Positions 28,666 to 39,000 of a DNA stretch of 64,000 nt are shown piece by piece. A program made the translations under genes and the position numbers. This stretch comes from Fulvivirga sediminis (GTDB lineage Bacteria; Bacteroidota; Bacteroidia; Cytophagales; Cyclobacteriaceae), in contig NZ_JAESIY010000016.1 of assembly GCF_016757215.1 (NCBI RefSeq), positions 19,357 to 83,356 on the forward strand, given 5' to 3'. Below the pieces are notes generated by a model. It saw nothing but the letters and a program-made list of their open reading frames with translations. It was not told the origin of the DNA and made no database searches. The first letter of the stretch is position 1, and each line of letters begins with the position of its first letter.

Positions 28666-31600
28666 ATGTCATCAATTATAAACGAAAATGGACTGGAAAT
28701 AGCTGTTATTGGTATGGCCGGCAGATTTCCAAAGTCAGCGAACTTGAAGGAGTTCTGGGAAAATCTTACTAAAGGAGTGGAAGGTATTACTTTCTTCGAT
28801 GGCAAGAAGCCATCCCAAGATTATGTGCCTGCATACGGAGTTCTTGCTGATAAAGAAGCTTTTGATCCGGAATTTTTCGGATATTCAAAGCGTGAAGCCG
28901 AAGTGATGGATCCTCAGATGCGGGTCATGCATGAAGAAGTCTGGCGCGGATTAGAAGACGCTGGATATACCCCTGGTCTTCATAGAGAAAAAACAGGTCT
29001 GTTCTTATGTGGGTCGGCTAATCCATTCTGGGAATACCTCTTTTTTAATTCTCCCCAGTATGATGTATACGGAAGTTTTGCGGGGTCGCAATTAGTCGAT
29101 AAGGATTATATCGCAACCAGGATTTCTTATAATTTAAACTTGACGGGGCCGAGCATTACACTTAGCTCCGCGTGTTCGTCTTCCCTGGTGGCGATTCATA
29201 TGGCCGCACAGAGTTTGCTTAACGGAGAGTGTGATATTGCTATTGCCGGTGGTGTTTCCATTACAAATTACAAAAACGAAGGTTATGTGTATCAGGAAGG
29301 AATGATTAGCTCTCCTGATGGTCATTGCAAACCTTTTTCTCACGATGCGCAGGGCACAGTCGGAGGAGAGGGAGCCGGAGTAGTAGTGCTCCGTAGGTAT
29401 GCAGATGCGGTAGAATCCAAGGATAATATACACGCGGTAATTAAAGGCTCGGCCGTTAATAACGATGGTAATGACAAAATAGGCTACACCGCTCCCAGTA
29501 TTTCAGGCCAAAGCGAGTGTATTCGTACAGCACATCAAATGAGTGAAATATCACCAGAAAGTATTTCATTTGTAGAAGCACATGGTACGGCTACAGAATT
29601 AGGAGACCCTATTGAACTTGAGGCACTACAGAAGGCTTTCGGCCAAGTTTCTGTTGATTATAAATGCCCAATTAGTTCAGTAAAATCTAATTTTGGTCAT
29701 CTTGATGCAGCTGCCGGGGTTACAGGCTTCATTAAAGCTGTACTCAGCTTAAGAAATAAAGTATTACCACCAAGCTTACATTTCGAACAGCCTAATCCTG
29801 CATTAAAAATTGAGAATACTAATTTTTATGTTAACAATAGGCTACTACCGCTGGAGGCCAATGACAGTCCTTTGCGAGCTGGCGTCAGTTCTTTTGGTAT
29901 AGGAGGTACTAACGCCCATGTGGTTCTTGAGCAGTATATGGAAGAAGTAACATCTGCAGACAATAACGAAGGATTTTATGTCTTACCGATAAGTGCTAAA
30001 TCACCTGACAGCCTGCAGCAACTGGAGCAGTCTATAGCTTCGTTTTTACAAGAAGATGGTGCTCCATCTCTTGAAAACCTAGCTTTTACGCTGCAGCAAA
30101 AACGTGAAAAATTTGGCCATAGAGCTGTTTACTCGGGGAATGGCAAAAATGCTGTCAAACAAAACATGCTGGGTGGCAACTTCATAGCCAAAGAAGAGGC
30201 TGTGAGAGATGCCAAGGTTACTTTTATGTTTCCAGGTCAAGGTAGTCAATATATAAATATGGCTCATGATCTATTCATGAAGGATGAAGTATTCCGACAA
30301 AAGCTAATAGCATCATTTTCAGTATTAGAGAGCTATTTGGGTACTGATGTAAAAAATATAATTCTGGGAACCACTGAAGAAGATGCGTCTAAATTAAAAG
30401 AGACGTGTTATCTCCAGCCCATTTTATTCTGCATAGAATACCATGTAGCACAAAAACTCATGGGATATGGTGTAAAACCATCTTATATGATAGGGCATAG
30501 CTTGGGGGAATATGTCGCTGCCTGTATTTCGGGCGTCTTTACTTTTGAGGACGCATTGAAAGTAGTTGTTGAAAGAGGTAAAGCTATGCAGGCGGCTCAG
30601 GCAGGTAGTATGTTAAGTGTACTGATGCCGGAGAACGTAGCGGAGACCTATACGAATGATCTTATAAATATTGCGGCCGTAAATACGCCTTCTCAGGTGG
30701 TGTTTACAGGAGATGATGAGGCTATAGAGCAATTAAATCTCAAGCTACAGACAGAAGGATATGAAGGTAGGAAATTAGCTGTTTCTCACTCCTTTCATTC
30801 CTACATGATGGAGGAGGTTAAGGATAGCTTCCTTTCGGCTTTTGAAAATCTTAAATTGGAAACTCCCAAAATACCTTTTATCTCCAATGTTACCGGAGAT
30901 ATAATAAAGAATGAAGAAGCTGTTAGTCCGGCTTACTGGTGGAAGCAGCTGAGGAATAAGGTGAGTTTTGCTTCCGGGGTTCAAAAATTATTGACACTGG
31001 ACAATCCTGTTTTTGTTGAAATAGGCCCGGGTAATACGCTTTCTGGCTTTGCAAAAAAATGTGGAGCGACAAGGATAGTTCCTACTATGAGGTCGTCATC
31101 ATTTAATGTTGATGATTACGAGTATTTTATGCAGTCTTTAGGGAAACTATGGGTACATGGTATAGATGTTAAATGGGGAGTGGCACCAGGGGCATCGGTT
31201 ACCTCTTTACCTGCTTATCCTTTCGACAAGACTCAGTTTGATTACAAAAACTTGCTACCGAAAGAGCAGAATCTGCAATCAAAGTCAGTTATGAAGACCA
31301 GTAGCAGGGGAGAGATAAGAGATTGGTTATACGCGCCTACATGGAAGTTATCACCAAAGTTGCGTAAAGGGTATATGCCTGATCGAGTTCTTATCTTTGC
31401 CGATGGCCATTATGGAGCACAAAGATCTATTCTGGAAGTTTTTAAAAAGCATAGTTCAAATGTTGTACAGGTGAGATTTGGTGATAGTAATGACTTTAGC
31501 AATCCAGAAGATATCACCATTGATCCATCCAAGGATACGAGCTTTACAGAATTGATAAAATTCTTACAAGCAAACCATGCTATTCCTGAGTCTATAATTT

Positions 31601-34371
31601 ATGCCAGAGGACTTGGCGAAATGGGTGAATTTGATCCATCAAAGGGTGAAGAGATTTTTGGTCAGTCGATGCAGCTCGGCTTTTTAAATCTTAGCAAACT
31701 TGCTCAGGCACTAACGCCACTTAAAAGACCTTTTAAGTTAACGGTATTAGGGAATCAAGCTTTTAGCATTCTTTCAAAAGATGAGATTAATCCGTTTACC
31801 AGTTTATTTTATGGCCCAGCCAAATTAATTGAAATTGAAGCGGATCATATCCAGACTCAGCTGATTGATGTGCAAATTGAAAATGAACTTGTTGCTGATC
31901 TTGATGCCATAATTAGTGAAGTTAACAATGATAGCTTTCATCCCGCGGTAGCATTTCGCATGGGTGATAGATGGGTGCCATCTTTTAATAAATTGTCTCA
32001 AAGCCTTGCTGAAAGGACTCCGGATGAGCTTATAAAAAAGGACGGAGTCTACGTAATGATAGGAGGTTTAGGAGGTATAGGCTTAGAAATGGCTAAATAC
32101 TTCGGTCAGGGGGAAAATACCAAACTTATTCTAACAGGGAAAAATCCTTTGCCGGCACGTGAAGATTGGCAAAGCATTCTTGATGATAAGTTGCCTATCA
32201 GGGAAAATAAAGAATTAAAAGGTCTGAGCACTGATGCACAATCGGTAATTGCGAAAGGAGAGCGGGAGCTGGAACAAGACCTTGGCATACTCAAGATAGA
32301 AGAACAAGGAACAGTATTACATGATCTTAATGGATTCTGTGCGAGCAACACGATGGCGTATCTGCAAAGGAAGGCAGATCTAAATATAGGTGATTTTATA
32401 GATGCAGAAGCGCTTAGAAAATCACTTAATACAGAGCCTAAGTATGATAAATTGATTGGCTACCTCTTCTATCTTTTAGAGTCAGAAGAGTGGATAAGTG
32501 TGCAGGATGGCCAGGTTCAAATACATAGATTAAGTAAAGGAGATGAGCAGGAGTTACTTAGCGAATTTGTAGAACGCCATAAGACATTTGCTGGTTTATT
32601 TGAATTAGTATACGAGTGTACTAAAGCCTATGATGAAATATTAACAGGGAAAAAGGAGCCTGTATCTTTCTTGTATAAAGAATCTCCTCAAGGAATAATT
32701 GCAGACAAAATGCAAAATATTCCTGCCATAACAGATGATGAGTTATATCTGAAACTATGTAGCGATTTACTGCTTCCAGAGCTTTTCAAAACATTACCTC
32801 AAAACAGGAAATTAAGGATTTTGGAAGTGGGAGCTGGATCTGGGGCATTAACCAGTCATATTCTTCCTCTGCTTGATTCTGAAAAAGTGGAGTATTACTT
32901 CACAGATGTGGCAAAGGCTAATTTAATTAAAGCGGAGACCGAAGCAGTTAAAAGAGGAATTGATTTCATCAACTATCAGGTTTTGGACATTGCTTCAGAT
33001 CCTGTTGCTCAAGGCTTCGCAGAAGATAGTTTTGATATAATGCTAGGATATAACGTAGTACACGTGCCTAAACATGTATCAGGCGCTCTAGATAATCTCA
33101 AAAGCCTTTTGAGGCCAGGCGGCTATCTTGGTCTCGTTGAGTCAACTAACATTTACAGCTGGACTAATCTCATATGGGGACTCGTCGAAGGATGGTTGGA
33201 ATTTGAGGATGACAGAGTAGAAAATCACTCTCCTCTAATGACTGCTCAGCAGTGGCAGGATAAGTTGCTGGCTTGTCAATATAAAAATGTCGTGAGCTTT
33301 CCCGGAGTTAATTCTGAAAGAAACACGAGTCTAATTATAGCTCAAAAGGATATTCAGTCTCAATCAATAGCAAACTATGACGAGAAATTAAAACACCGTT
33401 TACGAAAGCTTATAGATCTTGAAGCTAAAGGTATAAGTTATGAACTAGCATATTTTGATATATCTGATAAGCAGTCGGTACAGCAGCAAATGCAATACTT
33501 CTATAACAAGTACGGCAGAATGGACGGCGTTATGCAGATGGCCGCTACGCCCGATGATTGCACGTTGCAAAATGTTAATGAAAGTTTAGCCTATAAGTTA
33601 CTTAGCCCGAAAATAAAAGGTGCAATTAATCTTGTAGAGGCACTTGAAGATATTCCAGTGGATTTTGTGATGTTAAGCTCAGCGCTTACTTCATTTGTCT
33701 CTGCAGTGGGTCAAGTTCACTATTGTACATCTAACCTTTTCGTAGATGCTTTTGCACATTACGCTCATCGTAGCAATCCGTCAAAAAAAATTATGGCAGT
33801 GAACTGGGATCGCTGGGAAAGTATTGGTCTGGCGATAGAGGTAGAAAAACACCATAAACGTGTAACAGATGAAGATTTGATTGGAGGATTCACCGGAGAA
33901 GAGGGGCTGAAAAGTCTCAACTATCTCCTTCAGGTAATAGAGCAGCCGCAAGTAGTTATTTCTACTCAGATGGATGTAGACTATTTGAGCAGACTTGTCA
34001 TCATGGATAGGAGCATCAAAGACAAACAGGAAAGTGAAACAAAATCACATGACAAGCAGGAAATTAGAGAGGTGATTAGAGAAGAGTTTAACAAGTTCAT
34101 GGATGTGGACTCCAATCCTGGCAGCAACTTTTTTGAAATAGGACTAACCTCTTTGGATATCGTCATGATCAATGGAAAGATCAAGAAAAGACTTGATCTG
34201 GATGTGCAAATCACGGACTACTATACCTATCCTACCATCACTTTATTTATCGATCACTTTACTGCTGATGATACAGATCAGTCTGAAGGTATAGAGGAGA
34301 AGAAAAGTGCAAAAGAGGTCAATAGCAAATTGATGATGCTGAGAAAAAGGAAGAGCAAATCAGATCTCTGA
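28666..34371 (+). CDS. PKS module: KS-AT-KR[methyltransferase]-ACP
   Basis: 1901 residues, one polyketide module. KS: Cys170, His306, His345. AT: GHSLGEY Ser612 and HSFH (His708, His711), malonyl-like. A structural KR half (about 880-1120) is followed by the catalytic KR start GGLGGIG (1133-1139). The KR chain breaks after residue 1175 and about 395 residues intervene. These include a helical cap and a SAM-binding LEVGAGSG motif (1386-1393). The KR resumes near 1571 and finishes with Ser1671/1672, Tyr1686 and Asn1690. The ACP Ser1829 is in IGLTS. Expected product: an alpha-methyl-beta-hydroxyacyl unit. The basic tail (KLMMLRKRKSKSDL) resembles those of genes 1 and 4, and the next assembly-line protein (gene 8) again starts with a KS. 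No DH is present. Confidence 0.96.
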   Translation: MSSIINENGLEIAVIGMAGRFPKSANLKEFWENLTKGVEGITFFDGKKPSQDYVPAYGVLADKEAFDPEFFGYSKREAEVMDPQMRVMHEEVWRGLEDAGYTPGLHREKTGLFLCGSANPFWEYLFFNSPQYDVYGSFAGSQLVDKDYIATRISYNLNLTGPSITLSSACSSSLVAIHMAAQSLLNGECDIAIAGGVSITNYKNEGYVYQEGMISSPDGHCKPFSHDAQGTVGGEGAGVVVLRRYADAVESKDNIHAVIKGSAVNNDGNDKIGYTAPSISGQSECIRTAHQMSEISPESISFVEAHGTATELGDPIELEALQKAFGQVSVDYKCPISSVKSNFGHLDAAAGVTGFIKAVLSLRNKVLPPSLHFEQPNPALKIENTNFYVNNRLLPLEANDSPLRAGVSSFGIGGTNAHVVLEQYMEEVTSADNNEGFYVLPISAKSPDSLQQLEQSIASFLQEDGAPSLENLAFTLQQKREKFGHRAVYSGNGKNAVKQNMLGGNFIAKEEAVRDAKVTFMFPGQGSQYINMAHDLFMKDEVFRQKLIASFSVLESYLGTDVKNIILGTTEEDASKLKETCYLQPILFCIEYHVAQKLMGYGVKPSYMIGHSLGEYVAACISGVFTFEDALKVVVERGKAMQAAQAGSMLSVLMPENVAETYTNDLINIAAVNTPSQVVFTGDDEAIEQLNLKLQTEGYEGRKLAVSHSFHSYMMEEVKDSFLSAFENLKLETPKIPFISNVTGDIIKNEEAVSPAYWWKQLRNKVSFASGVQKLLTLDNPVFVEIGPGNTLSGFAKKCGATRIVPTMRSSSFNVDDYEYFMQSLGKLWVHGIDVKWGVAPGASVTSLPAYPFDKTQFDYKNLLPKEQNLQSKSVMKTSSRGEIRDWLYAPTWKLSPKLRKGYMPDRVLIFADGHYGAQRSILEVFKKHSSNVVQVRFGDSNDFSNPEDITIDPSKDTSFTELIKFLQANHAIPESIIYARGLGEMGEFDPSKGEEIFGQSMQLGFLNLSKLAQALTPLKRPFKLTVLGNQAFSILSKDEINPFTSLFYGPAKLIEIEADHIQTQLIDVQIENELVADLDAIISEVNNDSFHPAVAFRMGDRWVPSFNKLSQSLAERTPDELIKKDGVYVMIGGLGGIGLEMAKYFGQGENTKLILTGKNPLPAREDWQSILDDKLPIRENKELKGLSTDAQSVIAKGERELEQDLGILKIEEQGTVLHDLNGFCASNTMAYLQRKADLNIGDFIDAEALRKSLNTEPKYDKLIGYLFYLLESEEWISVQDGQVQIHRLSKGDEQELLSEFVERHKTFAGLFELVYECTKAYDEILTGKKEPVSFLYKESPQGIIADKMQNIPAITDDELYLKLCSDLLLPELFKTLPQNRKLRILEVGAGSGALTSHILPLLDSEKVEYYFTDVAKANLIKAETEAVKRGIDFINYQVLDIASDPVAQGFAEDSFDIMLGYNVVHVPKHVSGALDNLKSLLRPGGYLGLVESTNIYSWTNLIWGLVEGWLEFEDDRVENHSPLMTAQQWQDKLLACQYKNVVSFPGVNSERNTSLIIAQKDIQSQSIANYDEKLKHRLRKLIDLEAKGISYELAYFDISDKQSVQQQMQYFYNKYGRMDGVMQMAATPDDCTLQNVNESLAYKLLSPKIKGAINLVEALEDIPVDFVMLSSALTSFVSAVGQVHYCTSNLFVDAFAHYAHRSNPSKKIMAVNWDRWESIGLAIEVEKHHKRVTDEDLIGGFTGEEGLKSLNYLLQVIEQPQVVISTQMDVDYLSRLVIMDRSIKDKQESETKSHDKQEIREVIREEFNKFMDVDSNPGSNFFEIGLTSLDIVMINGKIKKRLDLDVQITDYYTYPTITLFIDHFTADDTDQSEGIEEKKSAKEVNSKLMMLRKRKSKSDL
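32191..33366 (+). other. Methyltransferase domain nested inside the KR Rossmann fold of gene 6
   Basis: Compared with the KR of gene 11, the gene-6 KR has its first beta-alpha units (GGLGGIG through PAREDW) before this block. The remaining strands (from IDLEAKG) and the catalytic Ser/Tyr/Asn come after it. The block carries SAM motif I (LEVGAGSG) and a later LRPGG motif typical of class I C-methyltransferases of polyketide synthases. The insertion point lies inside the catalytic KR subdomain, not between structural and catalytic subdomains. Confidence 0.85.
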
Positions 34372-34421
34372 AATAAATTAAATACGTAATCAACAACTTA
34401 AAAAATATTCCAAATCAAGAT

Positions 34422-36008
34422 ATGGATAAAGTATATCTAAAACAGAATGTAGTAATTGAACCTTTAATTGACAACTGGTATGCCTGGTCGCATTTGATTT
34501 CTCCGGCCACGGCAGCTATGAACATCAAAAACAGGCACATGGAGATTATGGAGTCATACGCTGAATCTCCGGAGTTGCATGAGATGGCCGTAGCTAATCC
34601 GGCTTTGCTGGGTGGACCGTTTATCGATTATCCGGAAAGAAGGGTTGAGGATATAGAGGATCTAATTGCCCGAACGAAGAAGGACAGAGCCAATATGTTT
34701 TATTTAGCCAATGCATTAGTTGAGCTGGATAAAATTTTACTTTCTTCTGCCAAAGGCTATTCTTTACAGGACCTATATAAGCAGGTTCCTGACATCCTGA
34801 AAGGTTATGTTGAGCTAGTTTATGATTTGAACAACCAACCATCCTACAGATTAATAGAGCCTTTGTTGTTCAAAAGCGAATTTTATGACAATTCCGCGCA
34901 AAGTCTGATGATGTCTCTCATCGATAAAGATGACAGACCATTTGTGATGAGTACCCCGAGGCTTGTGGATGATAAGAGTGTTGAATTAAGAATACCTTTC
35001 AATGCTGAATTAATAGACACTTTATTTGCAATGAAGGCTACACCGCGTCCTCTTCAGGAAGTATTGGACAAGGTAGAAGTTCCTCAAGAAAAAATTGAGC
35101 TCTTTAAAAGTTTCTTCACTACAGAGCAGCCTCGTGCCTATGAAAGCTACGAAGGTGATAGTATACGTTGGAGGTATTTTGGACATGCCTGTATACTTAT
35201 AGAAGCCAATGGTTTTAATGTGCTTTTTGATCCTGTATTGAGCTATACTTATGAGAGTGATATTTCAAGATATACCTATGAGGATTTGCCCGAGCAAATT
35301 GATTATGTAGTCATTACCCATAACCACCAGGATCATATACTTCTTGAAACTTTGTTGCAGATCAGGCACAAGGTGAAGAATATTGTAGTTCCTAGAAGTG
35401 GAGGTGGTGCACTTCAGGATCCTTCATTAAAACATACTCTTACATACCTTGGCTTCAACAATACCATTGAATTGGATGAACTTGAGAGCATTGATACGCC
35501 TACTGGTATTCTTACCTCTATACCTTTCTTTGGCGAGCACGCGGATTTGAACATTCGAACCAAAGCAGCATGGTTGATAGAGATAAACAACAAGAAAATT
35601 ATGCTTGCTGCAGATTCATGTAACCTGGAGCCAGCTCTATATGAGCATGTGCAAAAGCTATACGGAGATGTTGATGTCCTATTCTTAGGAATGGAGTGCG
35701 ACGGAGCCCCATTGAGCTGGTTATACGGGCCATTACTTTCAAAATCTTTGCCGAGCGACATGGATAAATCCAGAAGATTGGCGGGCTCTAATTATGAGAG
35801 AGGCATTGATATAGTCGATCGTTTTGACTGTAAGGAAGTATATGTATATGCCATGGGACAGGAGCCTTGGCTTAATCATGTGATGGCAGTAAAATACACG
35901 GAAGACTCTAATCCTATTATGGCCTCGAATAAACTTATGGAGGTTTGTAAAGATAATGGGAGAGTAGCTGAACGACTGTTTGGAGAAAAAGAACTGGAGT
36001 TAAAATAA
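34422..36008 (+). CDS. CmlA-type di-iron aminoacyl-PCP beta-hydroxylase (metallo-beta-lactamase fold)
   Basis: 528 residues: a helical N-terminal part (about 230 residues) and a metallo-beta-lactamase domain. Visible ligands are HNHQDH (His300, His302, Asp304, His305), Glu372 in FFGEH and Asp398 in AADS. From memory, CmlA of chloramphenicol biosynthesis (about 530 residues) uses His305/307, Asp309, His310, Glu377 and Asp403. The spacing here matches with a constant shift of five. CmlA hydroxylates the beta-carbon of an amino acid bound to a PCP using a di-iron centre and O2. Its place in an NRPS operon fits that role better than hydrolysis. Which of the amino acids is hydroxylated cannot be told from position. 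A reductase partner is not visible. A plain MBL hydrolase or thioesterase is the alternative, less likely given the length and the Glu ligand. Confidence 0.87.
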   Translation: MDKVYLKQNVVIEPLIDNWYAWSHLISPATAAMNIKNRHMEIMESYAESPELHEMAVANPALLGGPFIDYPERRVEDIEDLIARTKKDRANMFYLANALVELDKILLSSAKGYSLQDLYKQVPDILKGYVELVYDLNNQPSYRLIEPLLFKSEFYDNSAQSLMMSLIDKDDRPFVMSTPRLVDDKSVELRIPFNAELIDTLFAMKATPRPLQEVLDKVEVPQEKIELFKSFFTTEQPRAYESYEGDSIRWRYFGHACILIEANGFNVLFDPVLSYTYESDISRYTYEDLPEQIDYVVITHNHQDHILLETLLQIRHKVKNIVVPRSGGGALQDPSLKHTLTYLGFNNTIELDELESIDTPTGILTSIPFFGEHADLNIRTKAAWLIEINNKKIMLAADSCNLEPALYEHVQKLYGDVDVLFLGMECDGAPLSWLYGPLLSKSLPSDMDKSRRLAGSNYERGIDIVDRFDCKEVYVYAMGQEPWLNHVMAVKYTEDSNPIMASNKLMEVCKDNGRVAERLFGEKELELK

Positions 36009-36051
36009 ACTTATAATCCGATAACGCTAACGGAATAGCAATAAATCTATC

Positions 36052-39000
36052 ATGGAAAGAACAGGAATGGAGGTCGCCATCATTGGTATGGCAGGTAGAT
36101 TTCCAAAGTCAAAGAATATAGATGAGTTTTGGAGTAATCTGGTCAATAGTAAAGACTGCATTACCCATTTTTCGAAGGAAGACCTTATGGATGCTGGAAT
36201 AGGTAGAGAGCTACTGGATAATCCTATGTACGTTAAGGCGAAGGGATATCTGGAAGGTATTGAATACTTTGATGCCAACTATTTCGGTTTATCAGCACAA
36301 GATGTGGTTTTTATGGATCCACAGGTTAGACTGTTTATAGAACTGATCAATGAAGTGCTGGAGAATGCAGGAATCAATCCTCAAAAGTTTAAAGGGCCGA
36401 TAGGATTGTACGGTGGAGCCATAGATAACTTTGATTGGAAATTAAAAACTCATCTACAGCCTAAAGACAACATTGATCCTTTTTCCGCAGGTATGAATTC
36501 TACCAAGGATCTGATGACGACTCTGGCTTCTTATATATTTGACCTCAAAGGGCCGAGTTACAGCATTCAGACCGCTTGTTCTACATCCATGGTTGCTATT
36601 CATACGGCTTGTAGAAGTGTTTTAAGTGGAGAGTGTGAGGTAGCTCTTGCAGGAGGGGTATCGGTAAGTCCTTATCAAAAAAGTGGTCATCTATATAGCG
36701 ATGGCATGTTCTTCTCGCCGGATGGAAAAATAAGATCGTTTGATGCTAATGCGTCAGGCTTTGTATTTGGCTATGGAGGAGGAGTGGTAGCACTCAAACC
36801 TTTAGAGGATGCTATAGAAGATGGTGACTACATCCATGGCGTTATTAAAGGTTCGGCGATCAATAATGATGGACGTCAGAAAGTTGGCTATGCCGCGCCA
36901 AGTGTACAAGGTCAGGCAGATGTAATAACCGAGGCTATAGAGATTTCAGGTATAGATAAATCAGATATGCGATATTTGGAAACTCATGGTGCAGCTACGC
37001 CACTTGGCGATTCTGTGGAGATAAGAGCGCTCAAAAAAGTATATGGCGATCAGGCTGCGGGTAGTATAGGTACCGGATCGGTAAAGTCTAACATAGGCCA
37101 TCTCGATGCTGCTGCTGGCGTGGCTGGCTTTATTAAAACAGTATTGTCTGTTAAAAACCGAATGCTGCCGGCTACCATCAACTTTGATATACCTAATGAG
37201 AACTTGGATCTTATTAGCAGCCCATTTTTTATTCCGCAGCAGCCAGTATCACTTAGCGCGGATCAATTTCCGGTGTATGCCGGAGTTAGCTCAATGGGTA
37301 TTGGAGGTACTAACGTGCATGTCATACTCGAGGAATATAAGCATGAAGTAAAGCAAGGCATAGCAGGAGAGCATGTGGTTGTATTGAGTGCCAAAACAAG
37401 TACTGCACTAGTTGAACAAGCCCGACAGCTTTACAGGCACCTGAATAATACCCCCAATGAGTCTTTGGCTAATATTGCTCATACCTTACAGGAAGGAAGA
37501 AAGGAACTGACTTTTAGGAGGGCAATCACGGTTGATAGTGTTGACCAATTGTTGGAATATCTGGCACTGGATGAATATGCTTATGGTCGAGTAGCTACTC
37601 ATCCGGAAAAGTTGGTATTAGACTTCAGTGATTACAAATTCGACCAAGTTTCAGCATTATCTCTATACGATAATTCAAATATAGTTCGAAAATACATTGA
37701 TCAGGTTTGCAGTGATCTTTCAGCCATAGGTCATCTTCAGGTATCGTCGAAGGATATTATCACTCACAGTGCGAAGTCGAATTTGCTTTGGCATTTATGC
37801 ATGGCCAGATTCCTCAAAGAAGCTGCTGTCAACGTAAGCGTTGTTAAGGCTACTTCAATTGAGGCTCTGATGTATATGGTGGCTGGCAATAAGACAGCTG
37901 AGACTACCTGTCTCAAATGGATGGCCAATATTTATAATCAGGAGGTTTCAGCATCTGCAATATCTACGTTGATGCACGACCTTGGTAAAGGTGATCTTTC
38001 ATTAGATGACTATAATGCTAAAAAGTTCTATAGCGTAGCTGAACTGAAGGAAGTAGCTGAGGAAGATCTTAGTCAGGATAAGAGATGTCTAATCGCAAAA
38101 GTGAGACATGATAGTTTTGTTACGTTGCTTGGACAGCTTTGGGAGAATGGAATTGTAGTTAATTGGAAGCTGTTACACGGCCAGAAGAAACCTTCCAAGT
38201 TACCTTTGCCAACATATCCGTTTGAAAGGAGCAGATATTGGATAGACAAGGATATCAAAGAGCTGACCCAGCAGCATTTAGCAAATGAATTGTTGAAAAA
38301 AGAGCAGTTGGAAGATTGGTTCTATCATAGCTCATGGAGTAGAACACCCCTTAAAAAGGGTTTGAGTAAACCTGATAATAGAGAGGTTTGGATGGTGCTT
38401 TCTGATAATTCTGGTATATGCCATGAGTTCTTACAATTATGCGAGAATGGATCAATAGAAGTGAGGCAGGTTAAACAGGAAGAAGGTTTAACAGGGCTAC
38501 ACCAGGCCTTTAGAGAATTTGATGGAGATAAGTTAAACAGGGTTATAAATTTTTGGCAGATTGATGATGCTTCTAGAGAATTTGATACCCAGGACTTTCT
38601 ATTGGACACAGGATATAACACTGCTATTGCTTTGGCAAAAGCTATCCAAAATAAAGGCATCAACCAACCCATAACTATTCATTGGGTGGCAACAGGTCTA
38701 TTCGATGTGGTTGGAGGTGAAAATATTAATCCTTGGGCTGCTACAGTATTAGGGCCATTAAGGTCAATACCTCAGGAGCAGCCTATAATCACATGCCAGG
38801 AACTGGATGTGAACACATCCTCGGCTGATTCTAAGATCGTCGCACGACAGCTATGGAATGAAATTTTACAAAAAAATACCATTTCTCAGGTTGCTTTCCG
38901 TAATGGGCATCGTTGGGAAATGGATTATCGTTTGGTGACTTCGCAGCAGGAACAGAACAATTCGAGTATCGTGAATGGTGGAGTTTATGTATTATCAGGC

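Noticed and set aside
34422..36008. Gene 7 as a beta-lactamase, resistance hydrolase or trans-acting thioesterase
   Set aside because: Length of about 530 residues, a large N-terminal domain and the Glu/Asp ligand pattern fit CmlA-type di-iron hydroxylases better.
36018..36033. Imperfect palindrome CCGATAACGCTAACGG between genes 7 and 8
   Set aside because: Two mismatches in eight pairs and no T-run; not distinguishable from chance.
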